A DNA stretch of 64,000 bases from Nitrospirales bacterium (GCA_021604005.1 BQIV01000021.1:1-64000), one strand, 5' to 3'. Shown: positions 1-8,673, counted from the first letter of the stretch. A program made the numbers and translations. Notes: generated by a model not told the origin, from the sequence alone.

Positions 1-462
1 TGGTTGGTGGGGCGGGCTAACTCGCTGCGCTCAAACAAGCCCGCCCAGTATGCGAGGCGTTCACTCAACGGACTCTAGCGAAACCTCATCCCTTCTCACG
101 GAATACACATGCCCGGTCGAACGCAAGAACACACGTCAACCATATGAAAGAGTCGTGGCACGGCTAGAGCCTGCAGGCGTCAAAGCATAAGCACTGAGAA
201 AAAGTTAGAAAACTACACATGTTCTTCACGTTCCGTTCTCTAGGCAAAGCGGACGCTAAAACACTGGGAAAAAGCATAAAAACTCACTCTGATTCATTCA
301 CATTGCACTCATAAGCAGCAGCATAACAAGACACACCCCCGTTGCCGACTCTCGCGTTCAACGATTAGGTCTGCGTAAACATTGTGAAAAATTCAGTTGT
401 GTTTTCGGCTACGCACCGCCCCCAGCTCTCGAAATTTCTGAGAGCTCAACACAGGACAAGAG
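1..462. other. Non-coding left end with hairpin and degenerate direct repeats
   Basis: No credible reading frame is seen. A perfect 9-bp inverted repeat lies at 10-18 and 38-46 (GGGCGGGCT / AGCCCGCCC) around a 19-nt loop. Two imperfect copies of an AT-rich unit beginning CACTGRGAAAAAG start near 192 and 262, with a weaker third near 379, so the spacing is about 70 bp for the first pair. The GCTAAC plus hairpin plus GGCGTT arrangement at 15-62 faintly recalls an integron attC site, but the consensus core sites are not met. Confidence 0.5.
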
Positions 463-1056
463 CTACGATGATTTCAGAGGAAATTCAATAATGACCCCCC
501 CCATGACATCGTTAAGCTTGTAGTTCGTCCTTGGACTGAGCGGATGTTTATTGTGACAGGTTACACACGTTTCAGAGACCGCTTTATCCGCATAGATCGC
601 TTTAAAAACGGGACCTGTTGGTCTTTTGATCATACTCGTATGTACGGTGCCCGGATCATCCGACACCGTCTGCAACCCTGTCCGTTCACGGTCATTGGCC
701 GGCCCATTTGTCTTATCAACGGGCCACAAACTCGCGAGCCGGTACTTCAAGCCGATCCCCTTTCGTTCTACCTCCAATCCTGCAAACTGTAGCATTTGTG
801 CTGGCAGGGGAAGCTTGTTCTTTTGGGCCCAGTCTTCCGCCACTAAGTCTTTTCCATAATGCCGCATCCTTTCCACCACAAGGGACGCATATAGGGTCCG
901 GTCCGCTTCAATGATGGTATGGACATAATCTGCAACTACCTCTGGTGCTACACAGGCCCCGACATTGGCCTCTCTTGTTCCTGAGGAACAACCCACCAAC
1001 GCGACGAACACGATCCCGGTAACAAAAATTCTCCTCATGAATTGTGTATTGATCAT
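463..1056 (-). CDS. Tll0287-like (DUF3365) haem-binding lipoprotein
   Basis: This is an exported lipoprotein of about 197 residues. The start at 1056 is chosen because AAAGGAGGTG lies just upstream and the protein then opens with a charged n-region, a hydrophobic stretch and a lipobox ending VALVGC. The body resembles the DUF3365/Tll0287-like family, a PAS-like sensor fold that can carry covalent haem. A C-V-T-C-H motif sits near the C terminus, the usual class I c-haem attachment site. The family is linked to redox or gas sensing in the periplasm, which is known for the family and not shown here. The gene stands alone, with non-coding DNA on both sides. A longer reading frame begins at 1134 but would bury the signal peptide. 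Confidence 0.75.
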   Translation of the reverse strand: MINTQFMRRIFVTGIVFVALVGCSSGTREANVGACVAPEVVADYVHTIIEADRTLYASLVVERMRHYGKDLVAEDWAQKNKLPLPAQMLQFAGLEVERKGIGLKYRLASLWPVDKTNGPANDRERTGLQTVSDDPGTVHTSMIKRPTGPVFKAIYADKAVSETCVTCHNKHPLSPRTNYKLNDVMGGVIIEFPLKSS

Positions 1057-1506
1057 GACAGCACCTCCTTTGTATGTACTCCCGCTCAAAAGAGAACGAC
1101 TCGCACGGCCAGAGAGAAAAGGAAATTCCTTCATCTCTCCAGACCGGACTCAGTTGCCCCTCTCTGCTTGTGCACAACACACAAAAGCCCTCCAGGCACA
1201 GGCTCGCCCGCAGGGCTCTTTCAGGAAGTCTTGATGATCGAGGTTGTATGTTCACGCCAGTCACTCCATGGCTTAGCCCTGGCTGATGCTTGTGAACACG
1301 TCGAGTCTACGCCTCCCCAGCACCCGAGTCAACAAGGATGCTTTCCTGGGCTCCCACTTTGCCTTGCTATGATGTCAGTCAGATCAAGTTGAAGAGAAAC
1401 AAAGGCCCAATGTCCCATCTTCGCGCATAAGAGATGTCAAAAAATTGGTGATGTGGTTCGAGTCCTAAAAACTCAAGAATTTACATGCCCGATAGAAGTT
1501 CCCTTT
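1057..1506. other. Non-coding stretch
   Basis: Upstream region of the haem lipoprotein gene. Its ribosome-binding site (complement of about 1062-1071) is the only element I can support. No conserved protein remnant was recognised in any frame. Confidence 0.4.
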
Positions 1507-1735
1507 TTATTCAACGTGGGATTCCACAGGGTAATGCTTTCGTGTCTCGGCCAGATAGTGATGATTGATCCACTCCACGTTTACCAGCAATCCCACTTTG
1601 AACGTACATTCTTCGGCTTTATCATAAAATCCGCATTAGGGCGTTAATACGCTTGGGGTTACTGCCACGCAGCATACGTTCACTGGAGAACGGATTGACT
1701 CCATTGGCGGCCCAAAACACATAGCCTGTACTCAT
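1507..1735 (-). pseudogene. Frameshifted small gene, unknown family
   Basis: Reading on the minus strand from an ATG at 1735 gives 37 codons (MSTGYVFWAANGVNPFSSER onward) and then a TGA at 1624. Shifting one base at the TTTT run near 1626-1629 opens a second stretch, containing LLVNVEWINHHYLAETRKHY, that runs to a TAA at 1507-1509. Removing one T would restore a single protein of about 75 residues. Both halves look protein-like in composition. I do not recognise the family. It could be a sequencing error, a decayed gene, or less likely a programmed frameshift. Confidence 0.45.
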
Positions 1736-1841
1736 TCCTTACACATCAGTTGAACAATTGCGTAATCAGGCGATGCCTTAACCTTGTACATCGCGAGCAT
1801 GAACCATCCCTGAATAAGAAACCCACTATTAACATACACTT

Positions 1842-2171
1842 ATCGGCACCACTATCACGAACACCATTGTCAGCTTGGGGCACGTCAAACAAGGCGCGGA
1901 ATTTAAACGGGCCTTTGCCGCCGCCACGATTCACGACTTTTTCAATGTCATAAGTGTCGTGATTTTTTTGCCGTTAGAAATCATGTTTGGGATACTGCAT
2001 AAATCAGGAGCCATGCTCTCGAATCTCATGATTGGTGGCAACTTCATGTCCATGAAAGGGCTGAACTTCATTAAGCCCCTAGTCAAACCTCCAATCCAAG
2101 CAGTCCAACTAGGCGTCTTCTTCCTGTTTCCGCTGAGCTTAATCGGCGCGAGTCAGGCTTTTAGTTGGTAA
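1842..2171 (+). pseudogene. Na/Pi symporter (NptA/PNaS) remnant
   Basis: The translation contains IGTTITNTIVSLGHV followed by KQGAEFKRAFAAATIHDFFN, the hallmark region of Na+/phosphate cotransporters (PF02690), where GTT-x-TNT forms part of the QSS/GTT transport repeat. Complete proteins are several hundred residues with two such repeats. Here an in-frame TAA at 1830-1832 cuts off the 5' half and the frame ends after about 100 further codons. Only hydrophobic helices from the middle of the protein survive. The piece is best read as a deletion remnant. A tiny expressed membrane peptide cannot be excluded, since a TTG start is available at 1875. Confidence 0.65.
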
Positions 2172-2191
2172 CAACACATAAGGAGGATTGG

Positions 2192-2437
2192 ATGTTGAAT
2201 ACGATTGCAACCCGAAAACACGCCTTAAAACAAAAAGTCGATGAACTCGAAGATACGCTGCTTCAGCTTAAACAGCAATTACAAAAGGAACGAGAGGCCG
2301 AGCAGCATGAAGCCATCGATCATCTTGAGGAGTATTTAGAGCAGATCAATAATAAATACGCAAACCTGCAAGGCTTTTGGAAAATCCTACGAAAAGAAAT
2401 TTCAGAGCTATTGCCAATCAATTCTGGGAAAAAGTGA
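2192..2437 (+). CDS. Small coiled-coil protein
   Basis: An 81-residue soluble protein rich in Glu, Gln, Lys and Leu. Residues about 8-60 form a continuous heptad-like helix (VDELEDTLLQLKQQLQKERE), so a coiled coil is predicted. The start at 2192 follows AAGGAGG at good spacing; an upstream start at 2165 would overlap the symporter remnant and lacks such a site. Its stop abuts the ATG of the following exported protein, so the two are almost certainly co-transcribed. No family recognised. Confidence 0.65.
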   Translation: MLNTIATRKHALKQKVDELEDTLLQLKQQLQKEREAEQHEAIDHLEEYLEQINNKYANLQGFWKILRKEISELLPINSGKK

Positions 2438-2944
2438 ATGGAGCCTATCAAATCCATGAAAAACATTCATTCAGCAGTCACTCTGTCCATCGGCATGCTG
2501 GTAACAAGTTTCACTCTCCCCGCATGGGCCGGCGTGGAACCCCCAATAGAACTCAACGCTATACCGGCAACCATCATGCAACAGGCGCAAGAACAATTCC
2601 CTGATGCCACTTTCGGGAGCGCGAATACGGAAACTGAACCTGGCGGTAACTTTGTCTATGAAATTCAAGGCATTCTTCAAGATGGTCGGAAGTTAGAATA
2701 TGACGTCAACCCCAGCGGAGAAATACAAGAAGTTGAAATAGAATTCCAAAGCGATATGGTCCCTGGAGCCGTCATGAAGGCCATTCAAAAAAACTTACCT
2801 GGATTTACCCCAACCTTCATCGAAGCCAGTCACTCGGCGAGCATGCAAGTCGTCGGCTATGAATTTGTCGGGCAAATTGGGAAGAACACCATAGACATTA
2901 ACGTCTCGGCCGATGGAAGCAAAATTGAGATCTCGGATAAATAA
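2438..2944 (+). CDS. Exported PepSY-like protein
   Basis: A protein of 162-168 residues with a signal peptide ending near LPAWAG. The mature part looks like two PepSY-like (beta-lactamase-inhibitor-like) repeats. Each has the pattern of an alpha helix (IMQQAQEQFPDAT; VMKAIQKNLPGFTP) followed by strands with YEIQG/YEFVG and a DGRKLEYDVNPSGEI-type hairpin. PepSY-like domains are periplasmic or extracellular and often inhibit or bind partners. The ATG at 2438 directly follows the previous stop; an internal ATG at 2456 gives the cleaner signal peptide. A short 5-bp hairpin (ACTCC/GGAGT) follows the stop. Confidence 0.65.
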   Translation: MEPIKSMKNIHSAVTLSIGMLVTSFTLPAWAGVEPPIELNAIPATIMQQAQEQFPDATFGSANTETEPGGNFVYEIQGILQDGRKLEYDVNPSGEIQEVEIEFQSDMVPGAVMKAIQKNLPGFTPTFIEASHSASMQVVGYEFVGQIGKNTIDINVSADGSKIEISDK

Positions 2945-3417
2945 CTCCCGGAGAACGGAGTGTCAGAATTATCATACTTGCGTACATTCGTCAAAACTTA
3001 TCCTCCCTCTACCTCAGAGGCATGTAACCACCTTTAAATACAGATGTTTCTCCTCAGTGTAAGGAATTTGCGTTCGCTAAACCGCAGAGTCTCACCCCTT
3101 GACTCATCTTGCCGTTCGTCGACGTAAATCGAGACTGACATCTGGGTCATGATGGCGGCCAATACTAGCCAAGTACCAGACGACCGGGAGAGCGACCAGG
3201 ACGACCACGGCGTCATGAACCGTTTCAAAACGCGACGCGAGTCAATACATGAGGCTCTGAGCAGTCAGCTGCCGCCACATTCACGAAAAATAACGACTTT
3301 CAGAGATGTCCTTGAGTTGCGAGACAACCCATAACCACGTACCGATGTATTGCCTTTTTATGAATAAATGAGTAAGTTGAGAACGTACCTGTATCGTTAT
3401 TTGTGTAGAGGAGCCGC
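2945..3417. other. Intergenic stretch without recognised gene
   Basis: About 470 bases between two small exported-protein genes. Short open frames exist on both strands, but none has a good ribosome-binding site or family similarity that I recognise. Confidence 0.4.
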
Positions 3418-3750
3418 ATGAATCGCTGGAGAGAAGGCAGAAGAACAATCGGATTACTCGGTTGTTCGGGAGTTGTCCTTACGTCACTTCTCCTCTTCTC
3501 CATCCCGGCCGACAGTGATGAGCTCAGGAAGTTTCAGCTTCCCAGTCAAAAAAATGCTCCTATCATCCGAAATATGCAGGAACCACCGGTCTATCGCCGC
3601 TTTCGAAACGACACGCGAAGTTGGACGGTAGACAAGAAAAATGCCATGATCGCCTCGCTGGAAAAAAAAGTTGATGCTGCAAGAAAAACCAGAAATTTTT
3701 CACAAATCCAGCATTACTCCAAACTTATCCAAATACTTCAAGAGCGATAA
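3418..3750 (+). CDS. Small exported protein, unknown function
   Basis: A 110-residue protein. The N terminus is basic (MNRWREGRRTIG) and followed by a hydrophobic segment, LLGCSGVVLTSLLLFSIPA, so it is probably a signal peptide or an anchor. The rest is Lys/Arg/Gln-rich, with a predicted helix near MIASLEKKVDAARKTRNFSQ. GAGG lies upstream of the ATG (GAGGAGCCGC). It is followed after 3 bases by the next membrane-protein gene, so an operon is likely. No family recognised. Confidence 0.55.
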   Translation: MNRWREGRRTIGLLGCSGVVLTSLLLFSIPADSDELRKFQLPSQKNAPIIRNMQEPPVYRRFRNDTRSWTVDKKNAMIASLEKKVDAARKTRNFSQIQHYSKLIQILQER

Positions 3751-3753
3751 CGA

Positions 3754-4257
3754 ATGCTGAAGGATAAGAGGCTGCTCATGCAATTCATAGTCTGCGGCCT
3801 TGTATTTTGTACTTACGCCTTGTGGGGAACAGGGGCTGTGTTGGCAGAAGACATGGGAACTGAAATCGACATTGACGCACAATATCCAGTTCCCCAAGAC
3901 TCTCCCACACAGGAAATTTTCTCCGAAGCCGATAAATATACGTTTGAATTCAATCAACTCAAAGAACAGAACCGCTTATATCAAACCCTTGGCGTTGCCA
4001 TTGCCGGCATGATTTCGCTCATGATCATGCTGTTCGTGATTAGCAAGAGCAAAGACTACACGGCTCAAGATGTCATTTATGCCAGCGGGCTCGTCTTTGT
4101 TATTTTTGGCACGATTGCGATTGTCGTCATCGCGGACGTTGAACAACAACTGACTGCCTCTATTGGAATCATGGGAGCAATTGCCGGGTATCTATTTGGA
4201 AAAATGCATGATCGACAGGATAAAAAAGAAAAAAACCCTTCCCACGATGAGCCATAA
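3754..4257 (+). CDS. Membrane protein with signal peptide and C-terminal TM helices
   Basis: A 167-residue protein. Residues about 8-31 form a signal peptide or first membrane helix ending TGAVLAED. An acidic extracytoplasmic segment follows (about 32-75). Three closely spaced hydrophobic helices come next, near residues 77-95 (LGVAIAGMISLMIMLFVI), 107-127 (VIYASGLVFVIFGTIAIVVI) and 133-147 (SIGIMGAIAGYLFGK), then a charged cytoplasmic tail. It starts 3 bases after the preceding exported-protein gene. The layout suggests a small inner-membrane component acting with that neighbour. No family recognised. Confidence 0.6.
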   Translation: MLKDKRLLMQFIVCGLVFCTYALWGTGAVLAEDMGTEIDIDAQYPVPQDSPTQEIFSEADKYTFEFNQLKEQNRLYQTLGVAIAGMISLMIMLFVISKSKDYTAQDVIYASGLVFVIFGTIAIVVIADVEQQLTASIGIMGAIAGYLFGKMHDRQDKKEKNPSHDEP

Positions 4258-4350
4258 TGCCTCATGCGTTGGCATTCACCCCTTACCCCGATTACGACAC
4301 ATCCGAAGTATATCGAACATATCCCCTGTCATAATGTGCCGACGCATTTA

Positions 4351-4377
4351 TTCGAGTCTGACCCTATTTATATACAT
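4351..4377 (+). repeat. Copy of a dispersed TCTGACCCTATTT motif
   Basis: The sequence around GAGTCTGACCCTATTTATAT recurs in diverged form at 30808-30824, at 32061-32088 (opposite strand), and more weakly at 34815-34826 and 7323-7336. It lies in non-coding DNA each time. Motifs of this type are often left by small mobile elements, but the element itself is not visible here. Confidence 0.4.
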
Positions 4378-4383
4378 AGGCTA

Positions 4384-4710
4384 TCAATAAAATTCAGTGC
4401 TACCCATTCGAACGGGAACTGGATACCACCGTGTTTGACCAGGAACAGACATATAGGCTTGATCTTGCCCCCAATCGTATTGAAACCGGTACCAGCCTCT
4501 GTGTATAGGAAGCGCGATGAAGACTTCATGGCCATTTCGCTTCAAATGAAACTCACCTCGATTGACCCAGGCAGAGAAGGTGCACTCTGGCGAGGGGTTA
4601 GGGATCGGTTCGTAGCTGTGATCCTCGAGATCCGTCCCACCAAACAGATAGGCAGCAAATACGCAACTGGCAATTGTTGGAAATGATATTACCATGTCCG
4701 AACTATGCAC
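4384..4710 (-). CDS. Possible small hypothetical protein
   Basis: A 108-codon frame starting with GTG at 4710 (ATG alternative at 4695). The N-terminal part, MVISFPTIASCVFAAYLFGG, could be a weak signal peptide. The remainder is aromatic-rich and beta-like (GWYRFQYDWGQDQAYMSVPG). Composition is protein-like, but there is no strong ribosome-binding site and no recognised family, so this may be a remnant or chance frame. Confidence 0.3.
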   Translation of the reverse strand: MHSSDMVISFPTIASCVFAAYLFGGTDLEDHSYEPIPNPSPECTFSAWVNRGEFHLKRNGHEVFIALPIHRGWYRFQYDWGQDQAYMSVPGQTRWYPVPVRMGSTEFY

Positions 4711-5414
4711 CTCTGGCAGAATATTCCGCGTCTATTCTACCGTTTAAAATAACTCCAATATTCAGATATGCCTCGTTGACGAGGTATATGTTGAAATATT
4801 GTACCGGCTCCTCTATCTCAATGCAAAATCAACGTGAGGCAGGCCAATACATCATGATGATTCGGTTTCGACTGCCATGGAGTTAGTGTTGAGATCTGAA
4901 AACATGTCGATCGTGACTGTCATGTTGTGGTGGCGCATTCACATGATCAGGACAATTTCCAAAACGTTTTTCCCTACATAAAAGAACTCAGAAAGGAGAG
5001 AACATATGAGGGTTTCTTACTTGACTTATGTCTCCCAACCAAACACAAACGAGCCACTGAGATTCGGGCAGGAAACCGAATATGTCTTATAATATTGGCC
5101 AACGTTCGACCTCCTTCACCTTTACGCCCTTGCTCAAGAATCAATGTGCACGTATAACGTATATAGGTATACGTCATTTATTTTCTCATGCATGGCAAAC
5201 TCACGCTTCGGCTAAAGTCTAGTACGATCAAGCAGGCAAAAGCTTGCGCAAGACGCTGCCGTATTTATTTATCTCAAACCATGGGAATGCGCCCACAAGC
5301 CGGATGAAAGAACGACTGACTCTCTCTGAAGATTCTGAAAAGTCTATAGAAAGTCTATAGGGTCAAGACTAGTTTTATAATATCTAAACTGAGAGATCTT
5401 CCATATGAAAAGAA
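4711..5414. other. Long non-coding stretch with small palindromes
   Basis: No supported gene. A hairpin lies at 4768-4787 (CCTCGT-TT-style stem with ACGAGG, two-base loop). An ACGTATA/TATACGT inverted repeat with a 4-base spacer lies near 5157-5174. A tandem AAAGTCTATAG repeat lies at about 5338-5360, close to the 3' end of the SelO-type gene. None can be assigned a role. Confidence 0.35.
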
Positions 5415-7277
5415 CTACAGGCTTTCTCGATACTCCCGCACCAACCCAATAATCTTGTTCATCACCTGTTGGGATCGTCGTTGCTCTTCTGAATGGAGCA
5501 TTTTCACTTCTGTTTTCTTCTCCGAACCGGGCCGCATCTTTTGATACTGAATAAAATCATGAATCACCTGTTGCATTTCGTCAAAGGATGACCGTCTTCG
5601 TTCTCTCAGAATTTTTCCCGTTACCAAAAGGATGGATCCACCGGTGATGCGATCATACTGGTTAATGATGGCTGACCGCATCCCGAGTTCGAGTAAAAGT
5701 TTTCGTTCAGGTTTGTTGAATCTGTCGGCTGTCTGCCGAACTAATGCCAGGTACCGTTTTTGAAACTTCTGTATCTTTTTAATTTTTGTTTCATTGAGTG
5801 TTCGGTCCCGTTTGGTGGCATAACTTGACGCAATGGTATTCATAAAGACTGCGGGAGACATGATCGCTTCTTTTTCACACAGATGAACGGGAAGTTCTCG
5901 TAACATATCTCTCATACAATAAATCGCATCCCAGGTCCAACCGTCTGAGACTTTGTGCGGGCCTCTTTTTGATTTTGCCTTTTCAAAGTAACGAAACACC
6001 CGTTGAAATTTTTCAATGAGATCCTGCTCTTCGTTGAGCAGATATTCACGATGCAATGCGTTGAAGCCGATTTTATATAACAGATGATGATACAGATGGC
6101 GTTCAAATTCCCGATCAAACACCTTCAGCAGTGTATGGCGAGTAAATGTTTGAATCGGGCGCTTCTTGCCATTGACGAGAAAATCACTCAGTTGAATGAA
6201 GGTTTGAACGATATATCTGGCCTTTCGCTTTTGTTCGGGAATCGTCGTGGACCAACGGTCCGTATCGTCAAATCGGTACTCATGGTGATACAGACCAAAC
6301 TGCCTCACTGAACCATAGTCAATAATCCCGCCATCCATCAAAATATTGTCTCCATCCCAATCTAACCAGACAAAGAGATAGTCGGATTCGAATCTCGCGG
6401 CGGCCTGAGCAAAACGCCGGGCCATATATTCGGCAAGATACGCATAGTGTTTCTTTCGAGAAACATGTTTGGGCCAGTGACCATTCGAACGTTGTCGAGC
6501 AATAAAATAGTCAACCGCCTTACAAAGTCCTTCAAGGTCCCCCTGCTTCAGGTATCGAAAGAGATGTGACGGTCGCAACAGGTTCGGTCCCGCACGAACA
6601 TTAATTGCGTTTCCATGTGGATACTCTATGACTGCCAAGGTTCGCTCCGTCGAGATTCCATTTCTGTAAAAAATTTCACTCATTAAGGCTGCCGAAATGC
6701 CAAGTGAGAGGTTGGCATACCCACACCCATACGAGACGGAGGGGTCGCCAGTCTTAAAATATTTCTGCTCAATGGCCGTCGCCGGACTCAGGCACGTCGC
6801 CCCTGTCCCACAGCTGGAAATGTCCCACGTCGTACCTCGAGAGGAAATCTGGCCGTTCCATATGCTTCGACCATCTCCAGAGGTGCGTCCGGTATGGTCC
6901 GGGTGCTGCAATTGAAGATACCGGGTCGCCATGTACGTATGAGATTTCATATTCTTTTTGGGAATGGGAGTATTATTCATCACATCATATTCATTGATGA
7001 TTTGAATGCCGAATGTATCAAGAACCGTTGCCGCAAGCTTTCGATTCATTTTCTGGGGGTGGTCCGCAGCAATCAGCCCCATCTCCTTGGCGAGGGCGTA
7101 GTTGAAATAGGCAAGCCTTCCCCCTTTTCGCAAGCGAACGGAGTATTCTACAGCCCCCTGTGGGACGGCTTCCTTGAAGTCATGGGTCCCATTGATCAGA
7201 CGAAATCTGTCATAACGCCAAGGATTTTGTTTCCCTTGACGCGCGGAAGCCCGTTGAGGTTTCGTGTTAGACTTCAT
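5415..7277 (-). CDS. SelO-family protein (pseudokinase-like adenylyltransferase)
   Basis: A 620-residue soluble protein. Characteristic blocks are SGDGRSIWNG (about 132-141), DISSCGTGATCLSPATA (about 152-168), SYGCGYANLSLGISAALMSE, NGISTERTLAVIEY, NAINVRAGPNLLRPSH and LFVWLDWDGDNILMDGGIIDYGSVRQFG. These match the layout of the SelO/YdiU (UPF0061) pseudokinase fold, in which inverted ATP binding supports AMP transfer to Ser/Thr/Tyr residues. It belongs to a divergent branch: the usual LKGxG lysine block reads SSCGTG here. The WDGDN and DYG segments probably supply the metal ligands. AMPylation activity is inferred from the family only. The gene is monocistronic; basic N-terminal residues precede the domain. 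Confidence 0.7.
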   Translation of the reverse strand: MKSNTKPQRASARQGKQNPWRYDRFRLINGTHDFKEAVPQGAVEYSVRLRKGGRLAYFNYALAKEMGLIAADHPQKMNRKLAATVLDTFGIQIINEYDVMNNTPIPKKNMKSHTYMATRYLQLQHPDHTGRTSGDGRSIWNGQISSRGTTWDISSCGTGATCLSPATAIEQKYFKTGDPSVSYGCGYANLSLGISAALMSEIFYRNGISTERTLAVIEYPHGNAINVRAGPNLLRPSHLFRYLKQGDLEGLCKAVDYFIARQRSNGHWPKHVSRKKHYAYLAEYMARRFAQAAARFESDYLFVWLDWDGDNILMDGGIIDYGSVRQFGLYHHEYRFDDTDRWSTTIPEQKRKARYIVQTFIQLSDFLVNGKKRPIQTFTRHTLLKVFDREFERHLYHHLLYKIGFNALHREYLLNEEQDLIEKFQRVFRYFEKAKSKRGPHKVSDGWTWDAIYCMRDMLRELPVHLCEKEAIMSPAVFMNTIASSYATKRDRTLNETKIKKIQKFQKRYLALVRQTADRFNKPERKLLLELGMRSAIINQYDRITGGSILLVTGKILRERRRSSFDEMQQVIHDFIQYQKMRPGSEKKTEVKMLHSEEQRRSQQVMNKIIGLVREYRESL

Positions 7278-7543
7278 ACTCTTAAAATCGGCTACTTAGG
7301 TAAATTAGTTTAATATAATTGTCACAGGGGTCAGGTTTTTCTATAACAATCACTGAGAGAAAAACCGTATGTTCGGTGTAGAATACCCTGAAAGGGAGGA
7401 AGATCTTGCAACAACACATGCGGGCTAGTTCTGCTCCTTACAACAGAACAGTTATCTACAATGCTTGCCATATTGTGGGTGAAGGCATACAAATGGGCTT
7501 ACGCGTCATATGACTTGCCCCGTGCTCTTTTTCATATAGCGTA
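7278..7543. promoter_or_regulatory. Divergent intergenic region between SelO-type and DUF1801 genes
   Basis: About 265 bases separate two divergently read genes, so it must hold both promoters. It is AT-rich near 7300-7320. It contains GGGGTCAGGTTTTTC at 7323-7336, a weak copy of the dispersed GACCC motif. No clear operator palindrome is seen. Confidence 0.35.
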
Positions 7544-7987
7544 ATGGGTGTAACTTCTCGTGCTCGTGTCATTGAATTTCCAATGAATCACTCCAAAGAA
7601 CTTTTTATATTTGCCGAAGCGGCGCGTCACGTGTCTGAGATTGATGAATGGCTTTCCCAAGAACCCCATGAGCTATTTTCAATCGCTCGGCAATGGTTCA
7701 CAACATTTCGACAATGTGGTGAGGACGTTGACGAAATTGTGCACGATGGCTGCCCCACGGCTTGTATCAATGGCGCGGCTTTTGGCTATGTGAATGTGTT
7801 TACAGCACATGTGAACGTCGGGTTCTTTACCGGCGCTTTTCTTCCCGATCCTCACAAGCTTTTAGAAGGCACAGGGAAGCGAATGCGGCATGTGAAAATA
7901 CGACCAGGTATTGTCCTCGAAGCTCACGCTCTTCACGAGTTAATTGAACAGGCCTACGTGGACGTCAAAGGACGGGCACAACAATAA
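7544..7987 (+). CDS. DUF1801 (YdhG/YjhX-like) protein
   Basis: A cytosolic protein of 134-147 residues. The core contains a helical N-terminal half (VSEIDEWLSQ...HELFSIARQWF), then EIVHDGCPTACINGAAFGYVNVFTAHVNVGFFTGAFLP and a C-terminal segment RMRHVKIRPG. This is the DUF1801 pattern (pfam PF08818), a small fold related to frataxin/YdhG whose biochemical role is unsettled. The ATG at 7544 is plausible; an ATG at 7583 would also keep the full domain. It is followed after 53 bases by a VOC-family gene on the same strand. Confidence 0.7.
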   Translation: MGVTSRARVIEFPMNHSKELFIFAEAARHVSEIDEWLSQEPHELFSIARQWFTTFRQCGEDVDEIVHDGCPTACINGAAFGYVNVFTAHVNVGFFTGAFLPDPHKLLEGTGKRMRHVKIRPGIVLEAHALHELIEQAYVDVKGRAQQ

Positions 7988-8040
7988 GCCAGCTTTCTTT
8001 TGGATACATTGGGTTCGACGTTTAACAAAGGAGTAGAACA

Positions 8041-8478
8041 GTGGGAGTCGTATTTCATGTGGCATTTCCTATGAAAAACATTGAAGAAACAAAGCGGTTT
8101 TATGTAGAAGGACTCGGCTGCACGTTAGGGCGAGAATCCAAAGTGGCGTTGACACTCAATCTTGGGGGCCATCAAATCGTGGCGCAGATGACCACTGAGG
8201 CTCTCGAGAAACCCCGTAGTATTTATCCCCGCCATTTTGGACTCGTGTTTACGTCGAAGACAGAGTGGCAAACCATGGTAGATCGAGCCAAAGACAAGAA
8301 ACTGTCTTTTTTCAAAGAACCCCGTACTCGGTTTGCAGGTTCCCCGCTGGAACACCACACCTTCTTTCTAGAAGACCCGGCACATAACCTGTTGGAGTTC
8401 AAGCAGTACACCAAGGAATCGGCGATATTCGGAGAACGGGAATTTGGTGATGTGGGAGATGCCGACGAACCGCGATAA
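8041..8478 (+). CDS. VOC/glyoxalase-family protein
   Basis: A 145-residue single-domain protein with a GTG start at 8041 preceded by AAAGGAG. Two beta-alpha-beta-beta-beta units are visible: FHVAFPMKNIEETKRFYVEGLG opens the first and HFGLVFTSKTEWQTMVDRAK the second. Candidate metal ligands are His6, His near 75 (YPRHFGLVF) and the Glu in NLLEFKQY. The closing DPAHNLLEFKQY is typical of glyoxalase/bleomycin-resistance/extradiol dioxygenases. The substrate cannot be read from sequence. Confidence 0.85.
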   Translation: MGVVFHVAFPMKNIEETKRFYVEGLGCTLGRESKVALTLNLGGHQIVAQMTTEALEKPRSIYPRHFGLVFTSKTEWQTMVDRAKDKKLSFFKEPRTRFAGSPLEHHTFFLEDPAHNLLEFKQYTKESAIFGEREFGDVGDADEPR

Positions 8479-8655
8479 CGAAAGTATACTCGTTCATGAC
8501 CAGAAACAACTGAAAGAATATATCACTGCTCGGCTTGCTACTGAGATGTGAGGTTGGGTTAAATCCCAAGGCCGAAGCTATCGGTCCCGGATGAAGGTGG
8601 TGCCGCGACTGTATAGTATTGTAACTGTCAACTGGGACACATGACGTTCCCCTCG

Positions 8656-8673
8656 CCCCTCTGGGGAGAGGGG
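8656..8673. repeat. GC-rich hairpin
   Basis: Perfect 7-bp stem CCCCTCT / AGAGGGG with a GGGG loop. It resembles the palindromic CCCTC-GAGGG repeats dispersed in many bacterial genomes. Confidence 0.5.

Noticed and set aside
1453-1480. GGTTCGAGTCC resembling a tRNA T-arm
   Set aside because: No matching T stem, acceptor stem or anticodon arm can be formed around it.
3034-3228. Minus-strand frame that begins somewhat like a transporter N terminus
   Set aside because: Only a short hydrophobic stretch; no family motif and no ribosome-binding site.
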